A stretch of 19,873 nt of DNA from Chloroflexota bacterium (lineage in GTDB: Bacteria; Chloroflexota; Anaerolineae; Anaerolineales; UBA4823). Within the stretch, counting starts at the first letter, position 1. Each line of letters starts with the position of its first letter. A program made the translations under genes and the position numbers. The DNA lies in the NCBI GenBank assembly GCA_030613705.1, contig JAUWLJ010000002.1:1-19873 (forward strand). The letters are read 5' to 3'. Positions 1-7,912 of this stretch are shown piece by piece. The notes under the pieces were generated by a model, which was given only the letters and a program-made list of their open reading frames with translations, was not told the origin of the DNA and ran no database searches.

Positions 1-494
1 CCCCTCAGGCGGCCCCATACCCCAATATCCCCTCCCGCAACAATCTCGCTTCCAGGATTTACATCACCTATAACGACCACATGTCCGAAATGCTGGATAC
101 TGTATCCAGAACGTAAAGTGCGGCGCACAAGCACGGCTTCCTCACCGGTCAGGGCAGTATCAATTGTGTGGATGGTTCGCTCTGGGCTGGGTTTATTAAT
201 CCTTGTTGCCAGTCCAAGTAATTGCGCATTTTGTTGAGTGACTTGGGAGTTGCTGAGGACCGCCCACAGAGCGAGCCCATCATCGGTGAGCATATCCCGC
301 AGCTGTCCTAATTCGGCGGCATGGATGACATGGTTCCCAACATCCAAGATCAGTCTTCCACCCCGCAGAAATTCGGATTGCTCCTTGATTTGCTCCTGTA
401 ATGCGGCTTTCGCTTCGGGCCAATCATCATCGCAAACAGTGATCAACAACCCTTCGCGGATGCCCTTGATTTGCACCTTGGCGTGATCGTCCAT
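1..494 (-). CDS. minC: septum site-determining protein MinC, partial (C-terminus beyond the window)
   Basis: This is the cell-division inhibitor that, with MinD, blocks FtsZ-ring assembly away from mid-cell. The reading frame runs leftward from ATG at 494 and is open to the window edge (164 codons). Residues 1 to about 95 look like the MinC N-terminal domain. The last visible residues contain the C-terminal domain signature VIGDVNPGSEIVAGGDI, followed by GVWGRLRG, which is typical of the MinC beta-helix that binds MinD. An in-frame stop lies 11 codons upstream of the ATG. No good Shine-Dalgarno sequence is visible. The gene follows mrdA after 86 bases on the same strand, the familiar mreBCD-mrdA-min order, so minD is expected just outside the window. 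The family call is secure; the start is less so. Confidence 0.93.
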   Translation of the reverse strand, partial: MDDHAKVQIKGIREGLLITVCDDDWPEAKAALQEQIKEQSEFLRGGRLILDVGNHVIHAAELGQLRDMLTDDGLALWAVLSNSQVTQQNAQLLGLATRINKPSPERTIHTIDTALTGEEAVLVRRTLRSGYSIQHFGHVVVIGDVNPGSEIVAGGDIGVWGRLR

Positions 495-564
495 AGTTTT
501 ATCAGGCTGAGGTCGGACCAGGCGAATTTAATGATTATCCGAACCCAAAATGAAATTAGAATTG

Positions 565-573
565 ATTATAGCA
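565..573 (-). promoter_or_regulatory. possible internal promoter (extended -10) for minC
   Basis: On the minus strand the sequence TGCTATAAT forms a perfect extended -10 element (TGn plus TATAAT). It lies 71 bases upstream of the minC start and just after the mrdA stop. No good -35 hexamer is seen, which is tolerable for an extended -10. It could supply minC independently of the mre operon. Confidence 0.4.
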
Positions 574-580
574 TGAACTC

Positions 581-2659
581 TTAGGGATTTTGAGCAGCGG
601 TATCCCCAGCTTTTATCTCGAAATAAGCCTCTAAAAACTGGCGTACAATCGGCCCTGCAACCGTTGCCCCTTCACCACCATTATAGACAAAAGCAATCAC
701 CGCGATTTCAGGGTCATCGTACGGGGCATAGGCAGTGGTCCAGGCGTGAGTTGGCCAGTTCCCGGGGATGCACAAATTCTTCTCATTTGTATACTTGTCG
801 CAATACTCAGCCGTTCCGGTTTTACCAGCGACTGAGATATTGACATTTTCGAATTCATCAGCCAGGGTGCCAATCAGGACCGCCTGGCGCATACCTTCTT
901 GAACCTTTTCAATCACCCAGGGTTCCACGGTTTTCTTTTCGCCGGTGAGCTTGCTTTCGCATCCCCCGGGGCTGCTCGGATCGTCGAATATATCGATCAC
1001 GGGGTCACGGGTGATGTCCCAAACCGGATCTGGTACGAAAGACTTAATGATATTGCCATCACTATCCAGAATTTCTCGCAGAATAGTTGGGCGCATTAAT
1101 TCACCATCATTGGCGATAGTTGATGCAGAGAGCAATACCTGGAGCGGCGTGGCGATGATAAATCCCTGGCCCACACTGGCAATATAAGTATCTCCACTAG
1201 ACCAATTTTCTCCCTGGTTGATGCGCTTCCAGGTCGGATCGGGGATGAGACCATCTTCTACCAAAGGTAATTCGATTCCAGGGAAATTGCCGTAACCGAG
1301 TGCGCGCGCATAAGTGCCTAACCGACAGATACCCAAGCCTTCAGGAATTTCATCCTCGAAACCACCTCCTAGCTTGTAGAAGTAGACATTGCTGGAATTA
1401 GCCAGACCATTGACGAAGTCAATTTCCCCAAAACCGGCATCGTTCCAATCGACAAACTCACGGGAGCGCGGATTTAGTTCATTCGCTGAAAATTTTTCTT
1501 CGATAACAATCTTGGGTGGTGCTTTAATTATCTGTTCCGGTGTGACAACCCCTTCATTGAGAGCCCCCACTGCGGTGACCAGTTTGAATACAGATCCGGC
1601 CGGCAGCTCGTCTCCTACCGCATGATTGAGCATCGGATTGCGAGGGTCTTCCGAGAGCTGCTCGAAATAGTATTGAGGGATTATCCTTGCCATGCGGTTA
1701 TTCTCATAGCTTGGATAAGAAACCATCGCCAGAACCTCTCCGGTTTTGGGGTTTAAGGCGATTACCACACCACTATTCATGCGCATCTCGCCGAAATAAG
1801 CGTTCCATTCGTCGAGTTCTCGTACCAATATCGATTCGGCGGCGCTCTGTAAGCGTGAATCAATCGTTAAATGCAGATTAAAACCAGGTGTGGGATTAAC
1901 AGGGGGGACTATATCGCGAAGTACTTGCCCTCCGACATCGACTTCGACCAATCGTTCGCCATTATGTCCACTTAAGATAATTTGGAAATATCGCTCACAC
2001 CCTGCGTATCCGACTTTGTCGCGGTTAGGGATAAAATTTCGCTGGCGATAATATTCTTCTTCATCCGCAGAAATTGGGCCAAGGAAACCAATAATATCAG
2101 CTGTGAGAGATCCAGTGGGATAATCCCTGACTGATTCAATCTCGATATCTACGCCAGGTAAATCTACCGCCTCTTCCTTAATAATCATTGCAGTTGTGCG
2201 GTCGATATTGCATTTGATTCTGACTGGAGCGTAGGGGGCAGTGGTCTCACCATATTCTACAATTTGGGCGATGCCATGTTCAGATCGGCAAGGGACATAA
2301 AGGTCTTCCAAGGAGCCTAAGTTGATGGGCACATTGACCAGCTCGGAAAGCTGGCGGAAGATCTCCTGGATTGCCCCTAAGTCGTCAGGGAGATCAGATG
2401 GAATAATGACAACATTATAAGACGGTATATTTCGCGCTAAGATGTAATCATTCCGGTCAAAGATAATCCCACGTTGTGTAGGCAGGTTGATCTCACTGAT
2501 TCGGTTTTCTTCTGCCTGGGCGATCCATTCAGGGCTTTCAAGAATCTGTAAGGTGAATAAACGTCCCAAGTAGATCAGAAAAACAGCGATGATGGCGATT
2601 CCAAATACGATTATCCGCCAGAGCTGCACGTTGTTCGTGAGATTCGCATTACTGTTCAT
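581..2659 (-). CDS. mrdA: penicillin-binding protein 2 (peptidoglycan D,D-transpeptidase MrdA)
   Basis: This class B penicillin-binding protein cross-links peptidoglycan during lateral wall elongation, working with MreB, MreC, MreD and RodA. The protein has 692 residues. A short cytoplasmic N-terminus is followed by one membrane anchor (about 13-35), a dimerisation domain with the RGIIFDRN motif (63-70), and the transpeptidase domain from about 290. All three active-site motifs are intact: S356-V-F-K359 with the nucleophile Ser356, S422-S-N424, and K613-T-G-T616. A C-terminal Gly-rich segment (VYNGGEGA) is usual for the family. Several cysteines (445, 567, 620, 630) sit in loops of the extracytoplasmic domain. 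The gene lies 79 bases after mreD in the same operon. Only a weak AGGTG-like ribosome site precedes the ATG. Confidence 0.96.
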   Translation of the reverse strand: MNSNANLTNNVQLWRIIVFGIAIIAVFLIYLGRLFTLQILESPEWIAQAEENRISEINLPTQRGIIFDRNDYILARNIPSYNVVIIPSDLPDDLGAIQEIFRQLSELVNVPINLGSLEDLYVPCRSEHGIAQIVEYGETTAPYAPVRIKCNIDRTTAMIIKEEAVDLPGVDIEIESVRDYPTGSLTADIIGFLGPISADEEEYYRQRNFIPNRDKVGYAGCERYFQIILSGHNGERLVEVDVGGQVLRDIVPPVNPTPGFNLHLTIDSRLQSAAESILVRELDEWNAYFGEMRMNSGVVIALNPKTGEVLAMVSYPSYENNRMARIIPQYYFEQLSEDPRNPMLNHAVGDELPAGSVFKLVTAVGALNEGVVTPEQIIKAPPKIVIEEKFSANELNPRSREFVDWNDAGFGEIDFVNGLANSSNVYFYKLGGGFEDEIPEGLGICRLGTYARALGYGNFPGIELPLVEDGLIPDPTWKRINQGENWSSGDTYIASVGQGFIIATPLQVLLSASTIANDGELMRPTILREILDSDGNIIKSFVPDPVWDITRDPVIDIFDDPSSPGGCESKLTGEKKTVEPWVIEKVQEGMRQAVLIGTLADEFENVNISVAGKTGTAEYCDKYTNEKNLCIPGNWPTHAWTTAYAPYDDPEIAVIAFVYNGGEGATVAGPIVRQFLEAYFEIKAGDTAAQNP

Positions 2660-2738
2660 ATAATATTTGCAACACCTGTGTCATTTATACCAGTAATTTA
2701 CAGCTGCCAGAATTAATTTATCCACAATGATGGTTGGG

Positions 2739-3239
2739 TCAAATTTCAATTGCTTCCGGATACAACCAGTTGGCTAAATCGCCGATCAAAGCATAAACAG
2801 GCACTGCGAGCAGCAAATTGAGCAGGGCGCTGGGGATAGTGATCAGGTAAAATGCCTCGATCAAAGGGATCGGTGTGCCATTTATCAATAAAGCAGCAAC
2901 CGAGATTGTGTGGATGATCAGCGTTGCAAACACAGTTGCCGTGATCATTGCTAACAGTGGTCGTTGCCAGAATATCCGCCGCAAGTATATCGCCACGCCA
3001 GTGATCAAAACATAGGCGGGGATTATCGCCAGGGCTGGGACAGCGGTTGCCAAACTGGTCAACAAGCCAGCGATGATACCCCAATGCCAGGCAGTTGTTA
3101 CTCTAACCTGAACCGCCCAGGCAACGACGATTAACAGGACCAGATCGACTGTCCCATGCAGCAAGTGAACTTGGCTGAAAACAGCTGATTGGACGATCAC
3201 CATCAAGGCCAGGATCGGAATTGCCAGGAAGATAGCCAT
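2739..3239 (-). CDS. mreD: rod shape-determining protein MreD
   Basis: A small polytopic membrane protein of the elongasome, needed with MreB and MreC for rod shape. Its 166 residues are almost entirely hydrophobic, with about five predicted membrane segments (roughly 5-24, 32-48, 54-90, 96-118 and 130-155). Length and hydropathy match MreD, a family with low sequence conservation, so position between mreC and mrdA is a main part of the evidence. The gene starts at ATG 3239, 67 bases after the mreC stop, with a partial GGTG ribosome site. A 112-residue frame on the same strand inside it is a frame shadow. Confidence 0.88.
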   Translation of the reverse strand: MAIFLAIPILALMVIVQSAVFSQVHLLHGTVDLVLLIVVAWAVQVRVTTAWHWGIIAGLLTSLATAVPALAIIPAYVLITGVAIYLRRIFWQRPLLAMITATVFATLIIHTISVAALLINGTPIPLIEAFYLITIPSALLNLLLAVPVYALIGDLANWLYPEAIEI

Positions 3240-3306
3240 TCTACACCATCATGAATTTATCAAAGTGTGCATTCACCGGATTCTAATGATTCCTGACCCC
3301 ATCACT

Positions 3307-4149
3307 TTAAGGAGTGCCAGGTGTGGGGATGAGCGGAGCAATATTTACTGGTCTAAAGTTGACGATCACCAGCACGATCTCGAGTTGGGAGAAATCTACA
3401 ACGGATTCCACAGTTGCGGTCTGAAAGAGTTCGACTGGTCTTTGGCGCACACCGCTGACCTGCCCGATTAACATATCTGGGGGAAAATTACCACCCAAGC
3501 CTGAGGTTAGGACAAGGTCTCCGGTTTGAATATTGGCATCCTGGGAAATAGCTTCTACGGAAATATCGCCGGTGATGGAACCTTGGAGCAATCCTTCGGC
3601 TCCTGTAGGTTGAATACGGACATTTATTGCGGTATCGGGATCGGTAATCAGCTGGACGCGGGCTCCATCTGCGGTGACCGCAGCTACCCGTCCTACCAAA
3701 CCCTGGGAGGAGACTATTGGCATCCCACGTCGCAAACCATCATCAGAACCGCGGTTGATAATTACGTAGTGCAAGAAAGGGCTGATATCACGACCGATCA
3801 CCGCGGCAGTAATGTACTCGTTTTCGGAATGTGTTCGGGCGAAATCCAACAAGGCAGACAGAACTTGCAGTTCGGAATTCTGTTGTTGAAGCTCGATGAT
3901 CTGTGATTGCAGACGGGAAACTTCAGCTTCCAACTGGTCATTAATCTGGGCTAATCGAACGACATCTCGCGGGGCAGTCATAAAATCACGGATGGCGAGA
4001 TAACGGCTTGCCAACCAGGTTTGGGTTGAGATGAAGGGGGATAAAGCAACTCGGGAAATAGGAGTAAGATATCCACCTAACGCCAGCAGGAGGATACCAA
4101 CGACCAAAATCGCCAGAGCGGCTGTTTGAAAAGAACGAGGTAAATTCAT
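3307..4149 (-). CDS. mreC: rod shape-determining protein MreC
   Basis: An extracytoplasmic scaffold of the elongasome that contacts PBP2 and links it to MreB and MreD. The 280-residue protein has a single membrane anchor at about 9-28, a coiled coil at about 66-100 (heptad-like LEAEVSRLQSQIIELQQQ), and the conserved MreC beta-domain, including the VIGRDISPF and INRGSDDGLRRGMPIV segments (117-146) and VGRV (152-155). Length is normal for the family. The start ATG lies only 12 bases after the mreB stop with no obvious ribosome site, which suggests translational coupling to mreB. Confidence 0.95.
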   Translation of the reverse strand: MNLPRSFQTAALAILVVGILLLALGGYLTPISRVALSPFISTQTWLASRYLAIRDFMTAPRDVVRLAQINDQLEAEVSRLQSQIIELQQQNSELQVLSALLDFARTHSENEYITAAVIGRDISPFLHYVIINRGSDDGLRRGMPIVSSQGLVGRVAAVTADGARVQLITDPDTAINVRIQPTGAEGLLQGSITGDISVEAISQDANIQTGDLVLTSGLGGNFPPDMLIGQVSGVRQRPVELFQTATVESVVDFSQLEIVLVIVNFRPVNIAPLIPTPGTP

Positions 4150-4161
4150 TCAGAATTTGGG

Positions 4162-5229
4162 TTAGTCGTGGTGTGTGCTGCCGCGCTCTAACCCTACTAA
4201 AAACTGTGCCAGATGTTCGTAATCTTCCAAAATCATGCTGGCTCCGCGAACCACACAAGTCATGGGATCTTCTGCTACCCAAACCCGGACATGAAGTTCG
4301 TCGCTTAATCGACGATCTAGGCCGCGCAGTAACGATCCACCTCCAGCGAGTGTAACTCCAGATTCCATCAGGTCGGCGACGATCTCTGGAGGACATTCAT
4401 CCAGGGCATCTTTTATGGTATCGATGACGGTCAAGACAGAACCCGAGATCGCTTCCCGGATTTCCACTGATGACACTTCAACGGCTTCGGGCAACCCGGT
4501 GACCAAATTTCGTCCGCGTAAAGTTAGGGTCGTCTCCTCAGGCAAGTGGTAAGCAGAACCAATCGTGATTTTGGACTGTTCTGCCATCCGTTCTCCGATT
4601 AACAGGTTGTATTTGTTACGCATATATTGGACGATGTCCTCGTCCATCTCATCACCGGCGACACGTAAAGATCTTGAGATGACAACCCCACCCATGGAGA
4701 GGGCAGCTACTTCAGTGGTGCCGCCGCCAATATCGACGATCATGCTGCCACGGATCTCTGATACCGGTAATCCCGCTCCTAAGGCAGCTGCGACTGGTTC
4801 TTCAATTAATCCAACCTCGCGCGCACCAGCTGACATAGCCGCATCATAAACAGCTCGTTTTTCTACTTCGGTGACTCCAGAGGGGATACCGACGATTACC
4901 CGGGGACGAGGGACAGGCACAATGCTTTGCTGGTGTGCTTTTCCGATGAAATATTCCAGCATCGCTTCAGTGATCTCGAAATCAGAGATCACGCCATCTC
5001 TGAGGGGACGCACTGCAATGATATTTGCCGGAGTCCTCCCGACCATCTCTTTGGCTTCCGCGCCAATGGCTTTAGGCTCGCGAGATCGCTTATCAATGGC
5101 AACCCAGGAAGGCTCTCTGATCACGATGCCTTTGCCGCGCACACTCACCAGAGTGTTGGCGGTGCCTAAGTCTATGCCAATATCGAGTGAAAAAAACCCC
5201 AGTAGCCAGTTAAGTGGGTTGAAAGCCAA
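4162..5229 (-). CDS. mreB: rod shape-determining protein MreB (bacterial actin)
   Basis: A cytoplasmic actin homologue that forms membrane-bound filaments guiding wall synthesis. The 355-residue protein has the actin-fold nucleotide motifs: phosphate-1 loop DIGIDLGTANT (16-26), connect-1 region EEPVAAALG (143-151), phosphate-2 loop DIGGGTTEV (166-174) and the adenosine-site GGGSLLRGLD near residue 300. Residues 2-14 (AFNPLNWLLGFFS) form a hydrophobic or amphipathic N-terminal segment that could anchor the filament to the membrane. The start codon is TTG at 5229, chosen because AAAGGAG lies 7 bases upstream and no ATG precedes the DLGTANT motif at the right distance. It is the first gene of the leftward operon. 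Confidence 0.97.
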   Translation of the reverse strand: MAFNPLNWLLGFFSLDIGIDLGTANTLVSVRGKGIVIREPSWVAIDKRSREPKAIGAEAKEMVGRTPANIIAVRPLRDGVISDFEITEAMLEYFIGKAHQQSIVPVPRPRVIVGIPSGVTEVEKRAVYDAAMSAGAREVGLIEEPVAAALGAGLPVSEIRGSMIVDIGGGTTEVAALSMGGVVISRSLRVAGDEMDEDIVQYMRNKYNLLIGERMAEQSKITIGSAYHLPEETTLTLRGRNLVTGLPEAVEVSSVEIREAISGSVLTVIDTIKDALDECPPEIVADLMESGVTLAGGGSLLRGLDRRLSDELHVRVWVAEDPMTCVVRGASMILEDYEHLAQFLVGLERGSTHHD

Positions 5230-5236
5230 ATTGGGG

Positions 5237-5243
5237 CTCCTTT
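5237..5243 (-). promoter_or_regulatory. ribosome binding site fixing the mreB TTG start
   Basis: The minus strand reads AAAGGAG, a near-perfect Shine-Dalgarno sequence, ending 7 bases before TTG at 5229. It supports the non-ATG start. Confidence 0.8.
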
Positions 5244-5317
5244 GCGAATGGATTTGTAGGTGCCAATTTTATCCCTGGTTTAAATCGAGCTCCTCACACA
5301 CCTGCAAAATCAGCACG

Positions 5318-5326
5318 ATTATACCA
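5318..5326 (-). promoter_or_regulatory. putative extended -10 promoter of the mre operon
   Basis: The minus strand reads TGGTATAAT, a perfect extended -10 element, about 90 bases upstream of the mreB start. The -35 position is poor, which is common with TGn promoters. It leaves an untranslated leader of about 80 bases. Confidence 0.6.
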
Positions 5327-5375
5327 TTGAACAGATAGTACCCTAGTTCTAGGTCAATCCACAGTGTTTTTATTG

Positions 5376-5397
5376 GTTGGTGATGGATTTCACCAAC
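5376..5397. repeat. perfect 8-bp inverted repeat between the mreB and glmS promoters
   Basis: GTTGGTGA at 5376-5383 and TCACCAAC at 5390-5397 are perfect inverse complements separated by 6 bases. The right arm is followed by TTTTTG. It lies just upstream of the glmS -10 element (5416-5421), covering the place where the -35 region would sit, and about 50 bases upstream of the mre promoter. It may be an operator for a regulator of either unit or a short hairpin terminator. The sequence does not decide between these. Confidence 0.45.
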
Positions 5398-5415
5398 TTT
5401 TTGCCCGAATCATTG

Positions 5416-5421
5416 TATAAT
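5416..5421 (+). promoter_or_regulatory. putative -10 element for the glmS leader transcript
   Basis: A consensus TATAAT sits about 75 bases upstream of the predicted ribozyme cleavage site, so a transcript started near 5428 would contain the whole ribozyme. No convincing -35 hexamer is found at the usual distance. The inverted repeat at 5376-5397 occupies that area. Confidence 0.5.
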
Positions 5422-5494
5422 GGTCACCCCAAAGTCTATCTTACAAGGAGGTGTCTAGATCAGCGAAGTTAAAAGGAAATAAATCGAGGGAAGA

Positions 5495-5790
5495 CCAGCG
5501 CATGGACTCAGGATGTGGGAACCACTATGTGATATTGATTTGATGTTCAATAATAATGAACAAACAGCATCAATATCAGAGTGAAACCATTGAATGAGTT
5601 GACGAGGATGTGGGTTCCCGGTCGCAAGGCTGGGTTAATCCCAGAAAGAATATCAGAGTTCTGGGAGAAAATCGAATGATCAGCGGAAGCCCTCTGGGCA
5701 GGTCACAGTCCAATGCCTATCCCTCCAACTAAGAACCTTGCAACAAAGCCGGGCGAGTGATCGGACGGACAAAACTGCAGGGAGTGACAG
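5495..5790 (+). ncRNA. glmS ribozyme (GlcN6P-activated self-cleaving riboswitch)
   Basis: In the glmS 5' leader the conserved core of the glmS ribozyme is present in order: AGCGC at 5497-5501 (predicted cleavage between A5497 and G5498), GAGTTGACGAGG at 5596-5607, ATCGA at 5671-5675 and AGCGG at 5682-5686. P1 closes as GACTCA (5505-5510) with TGAGTT (5595-5600) and is extended by CACT/AGTG, GATATTGAT/ATCAATATC and GTTCA/TGAAC into an arm of about 96 nt. P2 can form as GGGTT (5612-5616) with AGCCC (5688-5692). A P4-like helix pairs CCTTGCA (5736-5742) with TGCAGG. A P3.1-like pseudoknot can pair GTCAC (5702-5706) with GTGAC (5784-5788). The extra hairpin CCCAGAA/TTCTGGG (5640-5665) sits in the P2 loop. 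The known function is GlcN6P-dependent cleavage that lowers glmS expression. Confidence 0.88.
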
Positions 5791-5898
5791 AAAACCTATT
5801 GACATGAGGGTGTTGCGTATAGCCAAGCATCACAGCCACAACCAATGCCATCCATTCAGGCAGCGGCACCCAAACAGAATGTTTTTGGAGGGTATCTT

Positions 5899-7740
5899 AT
5901 GTGTGGAATCGTAGGTTATATCGGACCCAAGGATGCTACACCGATCATTCTAAACGGGTTAAGACGCTTAGAGTACAGGGGTTATGACTCTGCTGGAATC
6001 GCTGTTATAGAAGGGGGAAAAATTGAGGTTCGTCGGGATGCAGGCAAATTAGACCGCCTGGTTGAACTGGTGAATGAAGTCCCTCTACACGGCCAAATTG
6101 GTATCGGACACACACGCTGGGCGACCCATGGAGAGCCGAGTGCCAGAAATGCCCATCCTCATTTGGGCGCAAGTGGTACTGTGGTGCTGGCTCATAACGG
6201 AATTGTTGAAAATTACATAGAGCTTCGTGAAGAACTGAGCGCAGAGGGGGTGGAGTTCAAATCTGATACGGATACTGAGGTGATAGTGCAGCTTGTGGAC
6301 CGTTACCTTTCTCTGGAGATGAGTTTTGTTGAGGCAGCACAAAGAGCTTTTTCCCATCTGAAAGGTGCGCACGGGATCGTTCTCCTTTCGACAAAAGAAA
6401 CAGATAAGATCGTGACCGCACGGATCGGGAACGCGGGGGGTGTTGTAATCGGGATTGGTCAGGGAGAGATGTTTGTTGCCTCGGATATGCCAGCTATCTT
6501 AGAGCATTCTCGCCAAATGGTGTTTCTTGAATCAGGACAAATAGGTGTTGTGAAACGAGATGGATTAGCAGTAATGACATTAGATGGAAAACCGGTGGTC
6601 TTCGATGAACACACTGTTGCCTGGGACCCTGTAGCAGCCGAAAAGGGTGAATACCGCCATTTTATGCACAAAGAAATCCACGAACAGGTCCGCTCATTGA
6701 CAGATACCATCGGTGGGAGGGTAGATTTCGATGCTGGACGCATATATTTGCCGCAGCTCAACCTGACTCCAGAGCTGGCCCAGCGGATAAACAAGGTCTT
6801 CATCACAGCTTGTGGGACTGCTTCCCACGCTGGTATGGTCGGTAAAACGCTTATTGAGCGTATTGCGCGTGTGCCAGTAGAGATGGACATCGCCTCGGAG
6901 TTCCGCTACAGAGATCCGATTCTGGATGAGAATACAGCGGTGCTGGCAATCAGCCAATCAGGTGAAACAGCGGATACTCTGGCCGCAATGGAAGAAGCCA
7001 GGCAAAAGAAGGCAACCTTGTGGTCAATCGTTAACGTAATCGGTTCGCAAGCCATGCGGATCTCAGATGGATATATATCAATGCAAACCGGTCCTGAGAT
7101 CGGAGTAGCTTCAACGAAGGCTTATACAGCACCGTTGGTGGATCTTTATATGCTGGCAGTATTATTGGCAGACTTACGCGGCAGCTTGAATGAGAGCAAT
7201 CGACGTGAGTTGGTGGCTGATTTGCGATTGGTTCCTGATTTGGTCAGTCGATGCCTCGACTTGGAACCGGAAGTTGAGGAAGTGGCTTGGGCTTTGAAGG
7301 ATTTCTCGCACTGTCTCTATTTAGGACGAGGAATCAATATGCCCACGGCCTACGAGGGGGCTTTGAAACTGAAGGAGATTTCATATATCCATGCTGAAGG
7401 CTATCCGGCAGGTGAGATGAAACACGGTCCGATCGCATTGATCGATGAGAATATGCCCATTGTCGTGATTGCACCTCGCGATCCCTGGTATGAGAAAATG
7501 TTCAGCCAGATCGAGCAAGCTAAAGCTCGTGGTGGGATTGTGGTTGCAGTGGCGACAGAGGGAGACGACGTGATCTCAGCTCTCGCTGATCATGTTCTCT
7601 GGGTGCCGCCTACTCCTTGGATGCTAAGTCCAGTTACCACAGTGATCCCCTTGCAGATCCTCGCATATCATATCGCCGCATTGCGAGGCCTGGATGTGGA
7701 CCAACCTCGAAATTTAGCCAAATCGGTGACAGTTGAATAA
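5899..7740 (+). CDS. glmS: glutamine--fructose-6-phosphate aminotransferase (GlmS)
   Basis: Makes glucosamine-6-phosphate from fructose-6-phosphate and glutamine, the first committed step to UDP-GlcNAc and peptidoglycan. I place the start at ATG 5899, giving MCGIVGY: Cys2 must become the N-terminal nucleophile after Met removal, and GGAGG lies 7 bases upstream. The frame is open back to 5845, but that start would bury the cysteine. The 613-residue protein has a class II glutaminase domain (HTRWATHGEPS, AHNGIVENYIELRE) and then two SIS sugar-isomerase domains (CGTASHAG, SQSGETADT, STKAYTAP in the first; EGALKLKEISYIHAEGYPAGEMKHGP spanning the second). The C-terminus NLAKSVTVE is canonical. The glmS ribozyme in its leader implies feedback control by the product. 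Confidence 0.97.
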   Translation: MCGIVGYIGPKDATPIILNGLRRLEYRGYDSAGIAVIEGGKIEVRRDAGKLDRLVELVNEVPLHGQIGIGHTRWATHGEPSARNAHPHLGASGTVVLAHNGIVENYIELREELSAEGVEFKSDTDTEVIVQLVDRYLSLEMSFVEAAQRAFSHLKGAHGIVLLSTKETDKIVTARIGNAGGVVIGIGQGEMFVASDMPAILEHSRQMVFLESGQIGVVKRDGLAVMTLDGKPVVFDEHTVAWDPVAAEKGEYRHFMHKEIHEQVRSLTDTIGGRVDFDAGRIYLPQLNLTPELAQRINKVFITACGTASHAGMVGKTLIERIARVPVEMDIASEFRYRDPILDENTAVLAISQSGETADTLAAMEEARQKKATLWSIVNVIGSQAMRISDGYISMQTGPEIGVASTKAYTAPLVDLYMLAVLLADLRGSLNESNRRELVADLRLVPDLVSRCLDLEPEVEEVAWALKDFSHCLYLGRGINMPTAYEGALKLKEISYIHAEGYPAGEMKHGPIALIDENMPIVVIAPRDPWYEKMFSQIEQAKARGGIVVAVATEGDDVISALADHVLWVPPTPWMLSPVTTVIPLQILAYHIAALRGLDVDQPRNLAKSVTVE

Positions 7741-7826
7741 AGATCTATGTATGCCTGCCTCGAGGTGTGGAATGTGCACACCGGCTTATAATCCAACATG
7801 AAAACTGTGTTAGAAACTGTTAGGAA

Positions 7827-7856
7827 TTGATCATATTCACAAGAAAGGCTTATAAT
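7827..7856 (+). promoter_or_regulatory. putative sigma70-type promoter upstream of the flippase-like gene
   Basis: TTGATC (7827-7832) and TATAAT (7851-7856) are separated by 18 bases and lie about 57 bases before the TTG start at 7913. A second GGCTTATAATC copy occurs at 7783-7793 without a matching -35. Confidence 0.55.
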
Positions 7857-7912
7857 CAGCAGCTAATATTAAGAAACTCTATGGAAGATGATTCCATGGT
7901 GAAGGAAGAATT

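Noticed and set aside
238..486. 82-residue rightward ORF
   Set aside because: It is antisense to minC, which has a recognisable protein sequence in the opposite frame.
4871..5338. 155-residue rightward ORF
   Set aside because: It lies opposite mreB and its promoter. The composition is Ser/Pro-rich shadow sequence with no recognisable domain.
5845..5898. 18-codon N-terminal extension of GlmS from ATG 5845
   Set aside because: GlmS needs Cys as its mature N-terminal residue. ATG 5899 gives MCGIVGY and has GGAGG 7 bases upstream, so the extension is untranslated leader.
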